Positions 1 through 7,922 of a DNA stretch of 64,000 nt are shown here, in pieces. The DNA is taken from the NCBI RefSeq assembly GCF_023702715.1, contig NZ_CP098480.1, forward strand, positions 434,001 through 498,000, in the 5' to 3' direction. The translations under genes and the position numbers were made by a program. This stretch comes from Acinetobacter sp. C32I (GTDB lineage Bacteria; Pseudomonadota; Gammaproteobacteria; Pseudomonadales; Moraxellaceae). Positions within the stretch are counted from its first letter, which is position 1. Each line of letters opens with the position of its first letter. The notes under the pieces are model-generated. The model saw only the letters and a program-made list of their open reading frames with translations, was not told the origin of the DNA and did no database searches.

Positions 1-537
1 ATTCAGATTGATGCACGTGATGCATCAGGCTCAACCGCTTTAATGATTGCAACACGTGCCAATAATGTCGATGCTGCACAAGTCCTGATCGATGCTGGAG
101 CCGATGTCAATGCCAAAGATCGGATTCAGGACAGTCCTTATCTTTATGCGGGCGCACGTGGCTATTTAAAAATATTAAAGCTGAGCTTAAAGCACGGTGC
201 GGATTTGAAAAGTACCAACCGCTATGGTGGCACAGCCTTGATTCCTGCAGCTGAACGTGGACATGTGGATACCGTACGGACACTGATTGAGGCAGGTGTG
301 GATGTCGATCACATCAATAACTTAGGCTGGACAGCGTTATTGGAAGCGATCATTTTAGGTAATGGTACTCAGCCGTATCAACAGATTGTCGATTTACTCA
401 TCGTAGCAGGAGCCAATGTCAATATTGCTGATGGCGATGGAATTACGCCGCTTGAGCATGCCCATGCACGTGGCTATACCGCTATTGAAAAAGCTTTATT
501 GCGTGCAGGCGCAAAAGCAACGCTATTGGAGCATTAA
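1..537 (+). CDS. Ankyrin-repeat protein, 5' end outside the window
   Basis: The reading frame is open from the first base, so the true start lies upstream; about 178 residues are visible. They form four to five ankyrin repeats of about 33 residues, with recurring D-A-G-A-D-V-N and G-x-T-A-L signatures (for example DAGADVNAKD, YGGTALIPAAERGH, EAGVDVDHINNLGWTALLEA). Ankyrin repeats are protein-protein interaction scaffolds. No enzymatic domain is visible in this part, and location in the cell cannot be judged without the N-terminus. The stop is one base before the ATG of the deaminase gene, so the two are probably translationally coupled. Confidence 0.9.
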   Translation: MQIDARDASGSTALMIATRANNVDAAQVLIDAGADVNAKDRIQDSPYLYAGARGYLKILKLSLKHGADLKSTNRYGGTALIPAAERGHVDTVRTLIEAGVDVDHINNLGWTALLEAIILGNGTQPYQQIVDLLIVAGANVNIADGDGITPLEHAHARGYTAIEKALLRAGAKATLLEH

Positions 538-538
538 A

Positions 539-1000
539 ATGCAGCAGGATCATGATTTTTTGCGTCAGGCGATTGAACTGGCGTATCAAAACTGCGAGCA
601 AGGTGGACGCCCCTTTGGTGCGGTCTTGGTGAAAGATGGCCAAGTGATTGCGTCAGGTGTAAATGAAATACTGAAAAGCAATGATCCAACCGCGCACGCA
701 GAACTGTTGGCAATACGTGCCGCCAGCCAACAATTAGGGATAGCTAATTTAGAAGGCTGTGCTGTATATGCCAGCGGGCAGCCTTGTCCAATGTGCATGG
801 CAGCCATGCGTATGGCAGGGATTAACCGTGTAACGTATGCACATTCCAATGATGATGCGGAGGCATATGGCTTATCCACAGCGGCTATTTATGCGGATTT
901 GGCAAAACCCTTTGCTGAGCAGTCGATGATGATCCGCTATGTTCCTATAAGAATGGAAGCCAAGCCTGATTTGTACGGCTATTGGAAGTCTATCTCATGA
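539..1000 (+). CDS. Nucleoside/guanine deaminase, cytidine-deaminase fold
   Basis: A 153-residue zinc hydrolase of the CMP/dCMP deaminase superfamily. The HAE motif (His53, Glu55) and PCPMC motif (Cys83, Cys86) supply the zinc ligands and the proton-shuttle glutamate. The C-terminal part (AEAYGLSTAAIYADL) resembles guanine deaminases of the GuaD type more than the tRNA adenosine deaminase TadA. Expected reaction: hydrolytic deamination of a purine base such as guanine to xanthine in the cytosol. The frame is open upstream, but the ATG at 539 directly follows the ankyrin stop and starts the conserved domain. Substrate is inferred from family resemblance only. Confidence 0.88.
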   Translation: MQQDHDFLRQAIELAYQNCEQGGRPFGAVLVKDGQVIASGVNEILKSNDPTAHAELLAIRAASQQLGIANLEGCAVYASGQPCPMCMAAMRMAGINRVTYAHSNDDAEAYGLSTAAIYADLAKPFAEQSMMIRYVPIRMEAKPDLYGYWKSIS

Positions 1001-1007
1001 TTGATAT

Positions 1008-2192
1008 ATGGTTAAAACCATGAGCGCGATCAAGCATCGATCATTGTTGATCATCACCGTTGCTTTGGTTGGATTGAATCTTCGGCCATTTATGACCAGT
1101 GTTGGGCCGGTTGCCAATCAGATTCGTGCCACTACTGGTTTGAGCCTACAAGGCATTGCGCTATTAACCCTGATACCGATGTTATTGATGGGACTAATCG
1201 CCTTTGTTGGCCCAGTTCTGCAAAACCTGTTTGGTGAGCGTCGTACTATTGTTGGCGCATTGCTGATGATCTGCGTGGGCTGTGGTTTACGCTTTTTTAC
1301 TGTACATGGTTGGGCTTTAATCTTTACCGCTGCCGTAATTGGCTTTGGTGTTGCCATGATTCAAGCAGCGTTCCCGAGTCTGATTAAAAGAGAGTTTCAT
1401 GAACATCTGAGTCTGATGATGGGGCTTTATTCAGCCACGTTAATGGGTGGTGGAGCGCTTGGAGCATTGCTTGCACCCGTGGTGACAAATAGCAGTGGTG
1501 ACTGGAAAATCGGGCTGGCTATTTTTGTATTGCCTGCATTACTGGCTTTGATCTTTGCAAGGTGTGTGTTGACTCAGACCGCACAGCAGCATAAAAAAAT
1601 GCCTTCGGTGATGCGGCTGCTCAATCAGCCAAGAACATGGTTGCTGATCTGCTGTTTTGGTTTAATCAATGGTGGTTATAGCTCGATTGTGGCTTGGCTT
1701 GCACCTGCTTTTCAAGCGCATGGTTGGACTGCAACAGCTAGTGGCAATCTGATGGCTGTTTTGACACTGAGTCAAGCAGGGGCAGCATTGCTGTTACCGT
1801 ATTTATCCCGAAAACAGCGAGATCGTCGAATTTGGGTGGGATTAACTTTAATCTTGCAACTGATTGGCTTTTCAGGCTTGGCTTTTTTTGCAGATGTTTG
1901 GCCTTATCTCTGGGCAATCACAGTCGGAGCGGGTTTAGGCGGATGCTTTGCTTTGTTGATGATTGTGGTACTCGACCATTTGCCTGATGCTGCCCATGCG
2001 GGACAACTTTCAGCCTTGATGCAAGGTGGAGGATTTTTACTGGCTGCTATCGCACCTTGGTGGGTTGCAGTATTGCATGACATGACGGGAACTTATGCTG
2101 CAGGCTGGATCTGGCATTTAACTATGGTGGTGATTGTTGCAGGATTGATGATTCGACTTAATCCACAACATTATGAGAAAGTGATGACTTGA
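1008..2192 (+). CDS. MFS transporter, CynX/NimT (cyanate permease-like) family
   Basis: A 394-residue polytopic membrane protein with about 12 hydrophobic segments and no signal peptide. The opening NLRPFMTSVGPV is characteristic of the CynX/NimT branch of the major facilitator superfamily (YeaN, 2-nitroimidazole and cyanate transporter relatives). It should be an inner-membrane, proton-coupled transporter of unknown substrate. It starts 7 bp after the deaminase stop, probably in one transcript; a second in-frame ATG lies at 1020 and neither has a strong ribosome-binding site. The link with the deaminase suggests a nucleobase-like substrate, but this is inference. Confidence 0.85.
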   Translation: MVKTMSAIKHRSLLIITVALVGLNLRPFMTSVGPVANQIRATTGLSLQGIALLTLIPMLLMGLIAFVGPVLQNLFGERRTIVGALLMICVGCGLRFFTVHGWALIFTAAVIGFGVAMIQAAFPSLIKREFHEHLSLMMGLYSATLMGGGALGALLAPVVTNSSGDWKIGLAIFVLPALLALIFARCVLTQTAQQHKKMPSVMRLLNQPRTWLLICCFGLINGGYSSIVAWLAPAFQAHGWTATASGNLMAVLTLSQAGAALLLPYLSRKQRDRRIWVGLTLILQLIGFSGLAFFADVWPYLWAITVGAGLGGCFALLMIVVLDHLPDAAHAGQLSALMQGGGFLLAAIAPWWVAVLHDMTGTYAAGWIWHLTMVVIVAGLMIRLNPQHYEKVMT

Positions 2193-2306
2193 TTGACTGA
2201 TCAAAAAGAAGTTCATAGAAATTGAGTAAAATTACTTTTAAGGTCTGTTATGCATGGAGTCCGTAGCTTAAAGTATACTGAAAAGAGGCATCACTAATTT
2301 ATAATC

Positions 2307-2568
2307 ATGAGAAATCGAAGTCTTATTTGGATTGTAATGCTTTTTTATATGGGGGGCTCAAGCAAAGCTACCGTATAAGCACACGTTTTTAGAGCAGGTC
2401 GAGGTACTTACACCAATTCCGTATAAGGCATGTATGGTGAATTTTATTGATCACAATTGGGAGAGTGTTTGGAAGGACTATCATTTCAAAAAGAAAAGAG
2501 AACCCAAAGGACAGGCCGATATTGTTGAACTGATGATCATGCAAAATCTTGATCAATGTAAGTCATAA
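2307..2568 (+). pseudogene. Small secreted protein broken by a +1 frameshift in a G run
   Basis: The ATG at 2307 opens a frame encoding a signal-peptide-like MRNRSLIWIVMLFYMG that ends after 23 codons. Removing one G from the run of six Gs at about 2352-2357 joins this exactly to a second open frame that begins AQAKLPYKHTFLEQ and continues to the TAA at 2566-2568. The joined product would have 86 residues, with a good signal-peptidase site after GAQA. The span is 262 nt, one base more than 87 codons. No family is recognised. It may be a recent pseudogene, a sequencing error in a homopolymer, or a phase-variable gene. Confidence 0.6.
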
Positions 2569-2629
2569 TTGAATACTTTATTTTTCAAAGCGAGATGTTG
2601 ATGTTCTGACCTGAGCATGAAGATGATTT

Positions 2630-3085
2630 ATGAAAAAAAATATAGCGATTACTTTGTTAATTCTTTTAGCTCTGATTCAATTCCTCGTCATTTTGTATTT
2701 ATGGAAATACCTTGAAACGCCCAAAATTCATGTTTTGGAAAGACCTTTAAGCATCGCATCAAGTTTTGATAATTATTCAGACTATACCATCTTGCCTGCA
2801 GGTACCGTGTTATATGATGACAGTGATACATTGAATAGAAGAGTTATGGTGTATTTCAATTTACAAGGCGTTGATTTTAAGTTTATTGAACAAGATGCGG
2901 ATATTCTCAAGCAGCCCAGTGAAGTCGCAGCGATTAGAGTGACTGAATTGGCAGACCTATTAAAATCTGTACCTTTAACCAAGAAAGATATTTACTTCAT
3001 TATTCAATATGATGAAAGTTTGAGTGAAGCCGAACGTTCGCTGTACTTTAAACAATATCAGATTGATCGCAACAGCTTTGAATAG
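2630..3085 (+). CDS. Hypothetical membrane-anchored protein
   Basis: A 151-residue protein with one N-terminal hydrophobic segment (about residues 4-26, IAITLLILLALIQFLVILYL) followed by a polar domain of about 120 residues. The segment has no clear cleavage site, so it is probably an inner-membrane anchor with a periplasmic domain. The C-terminal part contains LTKKDIYFIIQYDESLSEAERSLYFKQY, suggesting an alpha/beta fold. No family is recognised. It lies 61 bp after the frameshifted small secreted gene and is followed by a terminator at 3171-3196. Confidence 0.72.
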   Translation: MKKNIAITLLILLALIQFLVILYLWKYLETPKIHVLERPLSIASSFDNYSDYTILPAGTVLYDDSDTLNRRVMVYFNLQGVDFKFIEQDADILKQPSEVAAIRVTELADLLKSVPLTKKDIYFIIQYDESLSEAERSLYFKQYQIDRNSFE

Positions 3086-3170
3086 ATCGGAAACGCTGCT
3101 AAGTGAACAAACTCAATTCAGTCCATTGTTAGGGCGTCAGTTAATGGGTTCAGTTAAAAATTGAATCGAT

Positions 3171-3196
3171 AAAACGCAACTGAAGGCTGCGTTTTT
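3171..3196 (+). terminator. Rho-independent terminator after the 2630-3085 gene
   Basis: The arms AAAACGCA (3171-3178) and TGCGTTTT (3188-3195) are perfectly complementary around a 9-base loop and end in a short T run. Confidence 0.7.
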
Positions 3197-3257
3197 AGCA
3201 TTGCTAAGCAAGGTGTTACACTCAAGCAGGAAAGTCTTTTATTGATTGATACACGAC

Positions 3258-4073
3258 TTAAAGCAATTCAATATCAACATATTGCTGAATTAAATTGTCA
3301 TCTAGCATATGCACATAATCTAAAAATGCCACATTAAAACTGCCTACCGTTTGTGCATGGTCATAGGCCAATTTACCTGCAATGGCAAAATGAATATGTG
3401 AGGCGAGAGCAGCAATGCTTGGACTACTGACCGCATGATAGGCTGCAGTTAAGGCACCCAGAGCACAACCTGTTGCGGTAATTTTAGGTTGTAAATAACA
3501 GCCACCATTCACTTGAATCACAGCATCGAGTTGTTTCGAGATGATAAAGTCTGATTCACCTGAAATTGCAATACATTCAGTATGTTGCAATAGGCTTTTT
3601 GCCTGTGCATAAACCTCATGACTATTTAAAGTACTATCGACGCCTTTTGACTGAATCTGGCTGCCTGCTAAGGTACTGATCTCAGAGGCATTGCCACGAA
3701 TGATACTCGGCTGGAAGCTTAACAGTTGATCGACAGTTTGACTGCGCCACTTTAATACTGCCCCATAACCCACTGGATCAAGTACCCACGGCACCTGATG
3801 TTGTTGCGCAGTTTGAGCTGAAATTAACATGGCTTGAGTTTGTTCTGTCGTCGGTGTTCCAATATTAATACTTAAGGCAGCACTGATTTTGGTGAACTCT
3901 TCGGCTTCAAAAGGATTATCAATCATGGCAGGTGAGGCACCTGCTGCAAGCAAGATATTCGCTACATAATTATTGGCAACGCTATTGGTCATACATTGCA
4001 CTAAAGGTGTTTGTTGCTGTAAGGCACGCCAAGCATCGATAACTTGATCAATGAGTAGTTGTTTTTGTGACAT
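3258..4073 (-). CDS. thiM: Hydroxyethylthiazole kinase
   Basis: A 271-residue ribokinase-like kinase that phosphorylates 4-methyl-5-(2-hydroxyethyl)thiazole for thiamine salvage in the cytosol. Family motifs are visible: QCMTNSVANNYVANILLAAGASPAM near the N-terminus (substrate site), RGNASEI in the middle, and TATGCALGALTAAY around residue 200, containing the catalytic cysteine region of ThiM. Length fits the family (about 265-275). No thiD or thiE is adjacent and no thi-box (TPP riboswitch) is visible upstream. It starts 24 bp after the stop of the zinc-ribbon gene on the same strand, so the two are probably cotranscribed. Confidence 0.93.
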   Translation of the reverse strand: MSQKQLLIDQVIDAWRALQQQTPLVQCMTNSVANNYVANILLAAGASPAMIDNPFEAEEFTKISAALSINIGTPTTEQTQAMLISAQTAQQHQVPWVLDPVGYGAVLKWRSQTVDQLLSFQPSIIRGNASEISTLAGSQIQSKGVDSTLNSHEVYAQAKSLLQHTECIAISGESDFIISKQLDAVIQVNGGCYLQPKITATGCALGALTAAYHAVSSPSIAALASHIHFAIAGKLAYDHAQTVGSFNVAFLDYVHMLDDNLIQQYVDIELL

Positions 4074-4097
4074 GACATATCCTGAATAAAGTTTTTA

Positions 4098-5258
4098 TTA
4101 ACGGGTGAAATAATGATCTTGATGCTTGCATTGACGACAAATGAGCGACACATAATCTGTTGCATCATAATCCACGATCAAGTCATTTGAACCGCAATAC
4201 ATACAACGTTTAACTGAGTAAAAACTTAAACGAGGCTCAATTTTTCGCCAAGATTTCCAGACAGGCTGAATAAAAATACTCTCGTCATAACCCAAAAATT
4301 TAAACAGTAGCACTTCACTCATTTTACTAAATGGAATCATGTACGGTCTTGGTAAGGTCGTGGTTTCCCAACGCTCGCTCAAAGCACGTTCACGATATTG
4401 TTCCAAAGTTTTTTTGAGCAAACTGGTGTTGATAAATTTATCATTTCTGGGTTGCAACGCGTTTTGTTTATGCAGATATTCTAAGGCGGTTTGGATCAGG
4501 TAAAAAATCTGCCCCACAGCCAAACCTTCCATTAAGCGGTAGCAAAAAGCTTGGAATGGTCGATTACCTGCAATCTGGATACCCCAAGTTCGACAATAGA
4601 ACTGCATGAATTGTACAATTTCCTGATAGAGCACGAGGTAGAGCGCATCTTTGACTTCGTCTGTGCTTTTAAATGGAATGCCCTGACTCAGATTTTCATA
4701 GAACCAGTGGCGTAATTGTTGAGCTACGCTAAATAAGCTTGGATCTGAATAACCATCCAGTCGGACATTAAGATAATAATGTTCCGTTTCCAGCCCAGCA
4801 TCTTGTGATTTTAGCACTCCTAATTTCAATAGCTCTTGAACTAAATGATTCTGAAATAAATAGTTGGGGGTAAATTCGCGATATTTAATATTCTGCCAAT
4901 GTATCAGCTCATCATGTTGCACATCTTCCCGTGCATAGCTGTCTAAAAGGCTCAATAAGAATAATTTATGCAAGAAACTGAGTTGATTCAGGCTATAAAT
5001 CACTTCATCTTTGACTTTGTATTTGCGTTGTTCTTGTAAAATTGTTTGTTGGGTCTGTTTTTTCCGTTGCGCCGTACACTGAGCACAATGGCAATTGAGC
5101 TTGCTATCACTTCTAAAAACACGGTGCTGGCAATGGCTGCATTCGTGAAACTGAAATTCTTGGCTGAATTGTTCGGCTTCGACCCAAAACATCGAGGCGT
5201 GGCACAGTGGGCAATGGCTACTTTCATCTAACTGTTTTTGTAGAATCTGTAAATCCAT
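4098..5258 (-). CDS. Hypothetical zinc-ribbon protein
   Basis: A 386-residue protein rich in paired cysteines. An N-terminal zinc ribbon (CPLC then CSHC, residues about 17-40), a CHCAQC cluster near residue 58, and a C-terminal ribbon (CMYC then CRQC) flank a middle region rich in Leu, Tyr and Gln that looks helical. No catalytic motif or known family is recognised; nucleic-acid or protein binding is a guess. The frame extends to a start at 5279, but the ATG at 5258 has an AGG-type ribosome-binding site and the upstream one has none, so 5258 is preferred. It precedes thiM by 24 bp. Confidence 0.75.
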   Translation of the reverse strand: MDLQILQKQLDESSHCPLCHASMFWVEAEQFSQEFQFHECSHCQHRVFRSDSKLNCHCAQCTAQRKKQTQQTILQEQRKYKVKDEVIYSLNQLSFLHKLFLLSLLDSYAREDVQHDELIHWQNIKYREFTPNYLFQNHLVQELLKLGVLKSQDAGLETEHYYLNVRLDGYSDPSLFSVAQQLRHWFYENLSQGIPFKSTDEVKDALYLVLYQEIVQFMQFYCRTWGIQIAGNRPFQAFCYRLMEGLAVGQIFYLIQTALEYLHKQNALQPRNDKFINTSLLKKTLEQYRERALSERWETTTLPRPYMIPFSKMSEVLLFKFLGYDESIFIQPVWKSWRKIEPRLSFYSVKRCMYCGSNDLIVDYDATDYVSLICRQCKHQDHYFTR

Positions 5259-5482
5259 TGATATTAAACCTATGACCATTAAATAGGGGATTATACATGC
5301 TCAATCCAAGGCATGATGCAAAGATTATAAACAGATAGAAATAATGTCTAAAATCAGACTCAATTTGTTGAATTTTATGCAAAAAATAATCGTATAACTT
5401 TGCTACTTTTTTAATTACAGTAAATTCCTGTGCCAATGAGCATCATAACTCAATATGAATTGAACCAAGCAAAAGGGAAAAC

Positions 5483-5952
5483 ATGAATAATCGGATTTGG
5501 ATACAAACTGTTATTGGCGTAATGATGTGTTTGGGCAGTATTTTCACATACGCAGACTCAATCGAAGGGTATTGGCGAAGTATTGATGATCGAACCGGAG
5601 AACAACTGACCATCATTGAAATAAGAAAAGCCCCTGACGATACCTATCGTGGCAAAATTGTTTATATTTACCCCAATGCACAAGGCGTCGTGGTCACACA
5701 TTGTGTGAATTGTCCGCCGCCATATACAGGGAAGCCGCGTTTAGGCTTAGAAGTATTAACAGGGCTGATTGAGGACCCGAAAAAACCAGATAACTTTATC
5801 AATGGGCGGATTGTCGAAAGTAAAACTGGCAATGTATACAAAGGCAAGGCCCGTCTGCCGATGGTAAACGATTGCATATGCGAGGCGATGTTGGAATATC
5901 TGCTTTAGGCCGTACTGTGGTGTGGATTCGTACCGACAGTGCCAATCCCTAA
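5483..5952 (+). pseudogene. DUF2147-type secreted protein, frameshifted (copy 1 of 3)
   Basis: The ATG at 5483 has an AAGGGAAAAC ribosome-binding site and opens a signal peptide (cleavage near TYA-DS) and a DUF2147-type domain (IEGYWRSIDDRTGEQL...). The frame closes at 5908. From about 5861 the sequence in the neighbouring frame encodes DGKRLHMRG followed by ISALGRTVVWIRTDSANP and a TAA at 5950-5952, matching the C-termini of the two intact copies downstream. The span is 470 nt, one base short of 157 codons, so a single base was lost near CTGCCGATGG (about 5857-5866). As it stands the product loses its conserved end. A sequencing error is possible. Confidence 0.8.
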
Positions 5953-6095
5953 TCATTTATTTTTAATTATGTGAACTGCTTAAAAATTTGTTTAATTTTA
6001 AATAATTAAATATCTTTTGCTTGTGTTGATTGTTGCTGTGCATTTGTATAAAAATAAAGTGATAGATGGATTTATTTTGCATTACGGAGCTTATT

Positions 6096-6572
6096 ATGCA
6101 AAAACACACACTCATGAAAGGAATCATGGGCATTTCTTTGACTGTATTTGCGACATTCGGCTTTGCGTCTACACCTGAAGGGTTTTGGAAGAGTATTGAT
6201 GATCGTACTGGCGAGCAACTTTCAATCGTAGAAATTAAGAAAAAACCAGATAATACTTATACGGGAACCATTGTGTATCGCTATCCTGTTCCAGGCGGGG
6301 GTAATGTCTTGACGCATTGTGTGAAATGTCCTGAACCTTTTAAAAATAAACCGATTCAGGGACTACAAATTGCGTGGGGATTGAAAGAAGATCCGAAGAA
6401 TCCAAATCAATATATTGATGGTCGAGTACTAGAGCCTAAAACAGGTAATATCTATAAAGGAAAAGCACAACTCAGTTCGGATGGAAAACGTCTGCGTATG
6501 CGTGGTTATATGGGAATTTCTGCCTTGGGGCGTACCCAAGTCTGGATTCGTACCGATAGTGCTAATCCTTAA
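6096..6572 (+). CDS. DUF2147-type secreted protein (copy 2 of 3)
   Basis: A 158-residue exported protein: signal peptide of about 25 residues ending TFGFAS, then one DUF2147-type domain with the motifs GFWKSIDDRTGEQLSIVEI, VYRYP, THCVKCP, LKEDPKNP, YIDGRVLEPKTGNIYKGKA and GYMGISALGRTQVWIR. The function of the family is unknown; the fold is probably a small beta-barrel in the periplasm. A CxxC pair (HCVKCP) is shared by the copies. The ATG at 6096 with ACGGAG at 6084-6089 is a better start than the in-frame ATG at 6066. A terminator follows at 6593-6620. Confidence 0.88.
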   Translation: MQKHTLMKGIMGISLTVFATFGFASTPEGFWKSIDDRTGEQLSIVEIKKKPDNTYTGTIVYRYPVPGGGNVLTHCVKCPEPFKNKPIQGLQIAWGLKEDPKNPNQYIDGRVLEPKTGNIYKGKAQLSSDGKRLRMRGYMGISALGRTQVWIRTDSANP

Positions 6573-6592
6573 ATAATAGTTGTTTTTTTAGA

Positions 6593-6620
6593 AAGCCTAA
6601 ACGACTCGTTTGGGCTTCTT
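6593..6620 (+). terminator. Rho-independent terminator after DUF2147 copy 2
   Basis: The arms AAGCCTAAACG (6593-6603) and CGTTTGGGCTT (6607-6617) pair with one G-U and are followed by CTTT. It separates copy 2 from copy 3. Confidence 0.7.
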
Positions 6621-6654
6621 TATTTGAGCTAAAGAATATATAAGGCGCACCAAA

Positions 6655-6787
6655 AAGAAGCAGCTAGATCAGCTACTTCTTATACAAATGAACGCTAGCG
6701 TACAGTGTAACTTGGGTAAAAGTGTGATAATTTCCGTGCATTAAACCTATAAAGATGAATAGGTTACTTTTTTAAGACGGGGTTAAT
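6655..6787 (+). promoter_or_regulatory. Hairpin-rich leader of DUF2147 copy 3 with a terminator-like stem
   Basis: The 133 bases before the third DUF2147 gene hold three inverted repeats: an AAGAAG...CTTCTT stem at about 6655-6681, the perfect palindrome ACGCTAGCGT at 6692-6701, and AACCTAT/ATAGGTT (6744-6750 and 6759-6765) followed by ACTTTTTT. The last resembles an intrinsic terminator and ends about 17 bases before the ATG at 6788. It could be an attenuator, or the terminator of an unrecognised short transcript. Confidence 0.45.
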
Positions 6788-7261
6788 ATGCTAAATCGTA
6801 TGCTCATGAACGGAATCATGGGGCTCACTCTTGCTTGTGCAAGCGCAACGACTTTCGCTGCTTCTATTGAAGGCTACTGGAAAAGCATCGAAGAACGTAC
6901 TGGTGAACAACTCTCAATCGTAGAAATCCGTAAAGGAAATGACGGCCGTTATCATGGGAAGATTGTTTATCGTTATCCAAACTCGCATGGCATAGCGCTC
7001 ACCAATTGCACCAAATGTGCAGCACCGAATACCAATAAACCAATTCTTGGACTAGAAATCTTATCAGGCTTTAAAGAAGATCCAAACAAGCCAGATTCAT
7101 ATATTGATGGTCGCGTTCTAGAACCGACTTCTGGCCGTATCTATAAAGGTAAAGGTGTGGTGACTGGAGAGGGCAAACGTTTACGTATGCGTGGTTATAT
7201 GGGCGTTTCAGCACTAGGTCGCACTGTCGTTTGGTTACGTACTGATAACGCAACACCTTAA
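6788..7261 (+). CDS. DUF2147-type secreted protein (copy 3 of 3)
   Basis: A 157-residue exported protein with a signal peptide ending TTFAAS and a DUF2147-type domain closely related to copies 1 and 2 (IEGYWKSIEERTGEQLSIVEI, LTNCTKCAAP, FKEDPNKPDSYIDGRVLEP, GYMGVSALGRTVVWLR). The CxxC pair (NCTKC) is kept. Role unknown; a periplasmic location is expected. It has its own leader and a strong bidirectional terminator at 7274-7307, so it is probably transcribed separately from copy 2. Confidence 0.88.
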   Translation: MLNRMLMNGIMGLTLACASATTFAASIEGYWKSIEERTGEQLSIVEIRKGNDGRYHGKIVYRYPNSHGIALTNCTKCAAPNTNKPILGLEILSGFKEDPNKPDSYIDGRVLEPTSGRIYKGKGVVTGEGKRLRMRGYMGVSALGRTVVWLRTDNATP

Positions 7262-7273
7262 TCGAATATTGAT

Positions 7274-7307
7274 AAAAAAACCTCGAATTGGCTTCGAGGT
7301 TTTTTTA
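7274..7307. terminator. Bidirectional terminator between convergent genes
   Basis: A/T-flanked perfect stem AAAACCTCGAA / TTCGAGGTTTT with runs of A on the left and T on the right. It serves DUF2147 copy 3 on the plus strand and the small gene ending at 7324 on the minus strand. Confidence 0.88.
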
Positions 7308-7323
7308 TGGTTAAAGTAAGTGA

Positions 7324-7581
7324 TTAAACAGGGCATGGTAAGTTTTCATCCTCCTGACCGATTTTTTTAGCTGCAATAAGCGCTTGTACTTTTTTACTTG
7401 GTAGCTTTTCTTTACCAAGTGCGTCATAGGTGTTCACGATATTGGTGACTTCTAAAGTTGTCAGTTCAATTCCCTCTGCTGTTAAAAAAACGGAGATTAC
7501 ATGATGATCCACACCAGCTTTAGCGAGGTCATGGATCGCCTTGATATTTTCTAAACGATATAGGTGTGCTTTTAATTCCAT
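7324..7581 (-). CDS. Small hypothetical protein
   Basis: An 85-residue soluble protein, rich in Lys and Glu, with no signal peptide or membrane segment. The sequence (MELKAHLYRLENIKAIHDLAKAGVDHHVIS...) reads as mainly alpha-helical; the stretch from KAIHDLAKAGVDHHVIS to EVTNIVNTY could be a compact helical bundle. A GAGGG ribosome-binding site lies about 8 bases before the ATG. No family or function is recognised. Confidence 0.65.
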   Translation of the reverse strand: MELKAHLYRLENIKAIHDLAKAGVDHHVISVFLTAEGIELTTLEVTNIVNTYDALGKEKLPSKKVQALIAAKKIGQEDENLPCPV

Positions 7582-7922
7582 CGTCTTTACCCTCGTGCGT
7601 TTTATTGTATTTACCTACATTGGCATATTAGGTTAAGCAATAACCGTGCACAAAATGTAAAACGCAGCAAAAAAATGTAAGTTGCACAATAAAACCCATT
7701 TGATTCTGTAGCATTTATTTAAGAATGGAAAACTGTGTTGTAATTTTGTCTAAACGGCATGCCATTTGCTCAATAAATTTGAAAATCTGAAAACTAAACC
7801 CAATAAAATTCTTAACATTGGTACGTAGCTCTAAAGACAGCTTTTATAAGTTGGCGTATGATCGACTGATTAAGAGTCTTGCCTACAAGACCACCCGACA
7901 TGATGAAAGATAAGGAATACTG
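7582..7922. other. Intergenic region between divergent genes (341 bp)
   Basis: AT-rich sequence between the small gene at 7324-7581 and pepN. It must hold both promoters. An AAGGA ribosome-binding site precedes the pepN ATG. No other gene, repeat or hairpin of note is visible. Confidence 0.6.

Noticed and set aside
3258..5482. TPP riboswitch for thiM
   Set aside because: No thi-box sequence pattern was seen upstream of thiM or of the gene ahead of it.
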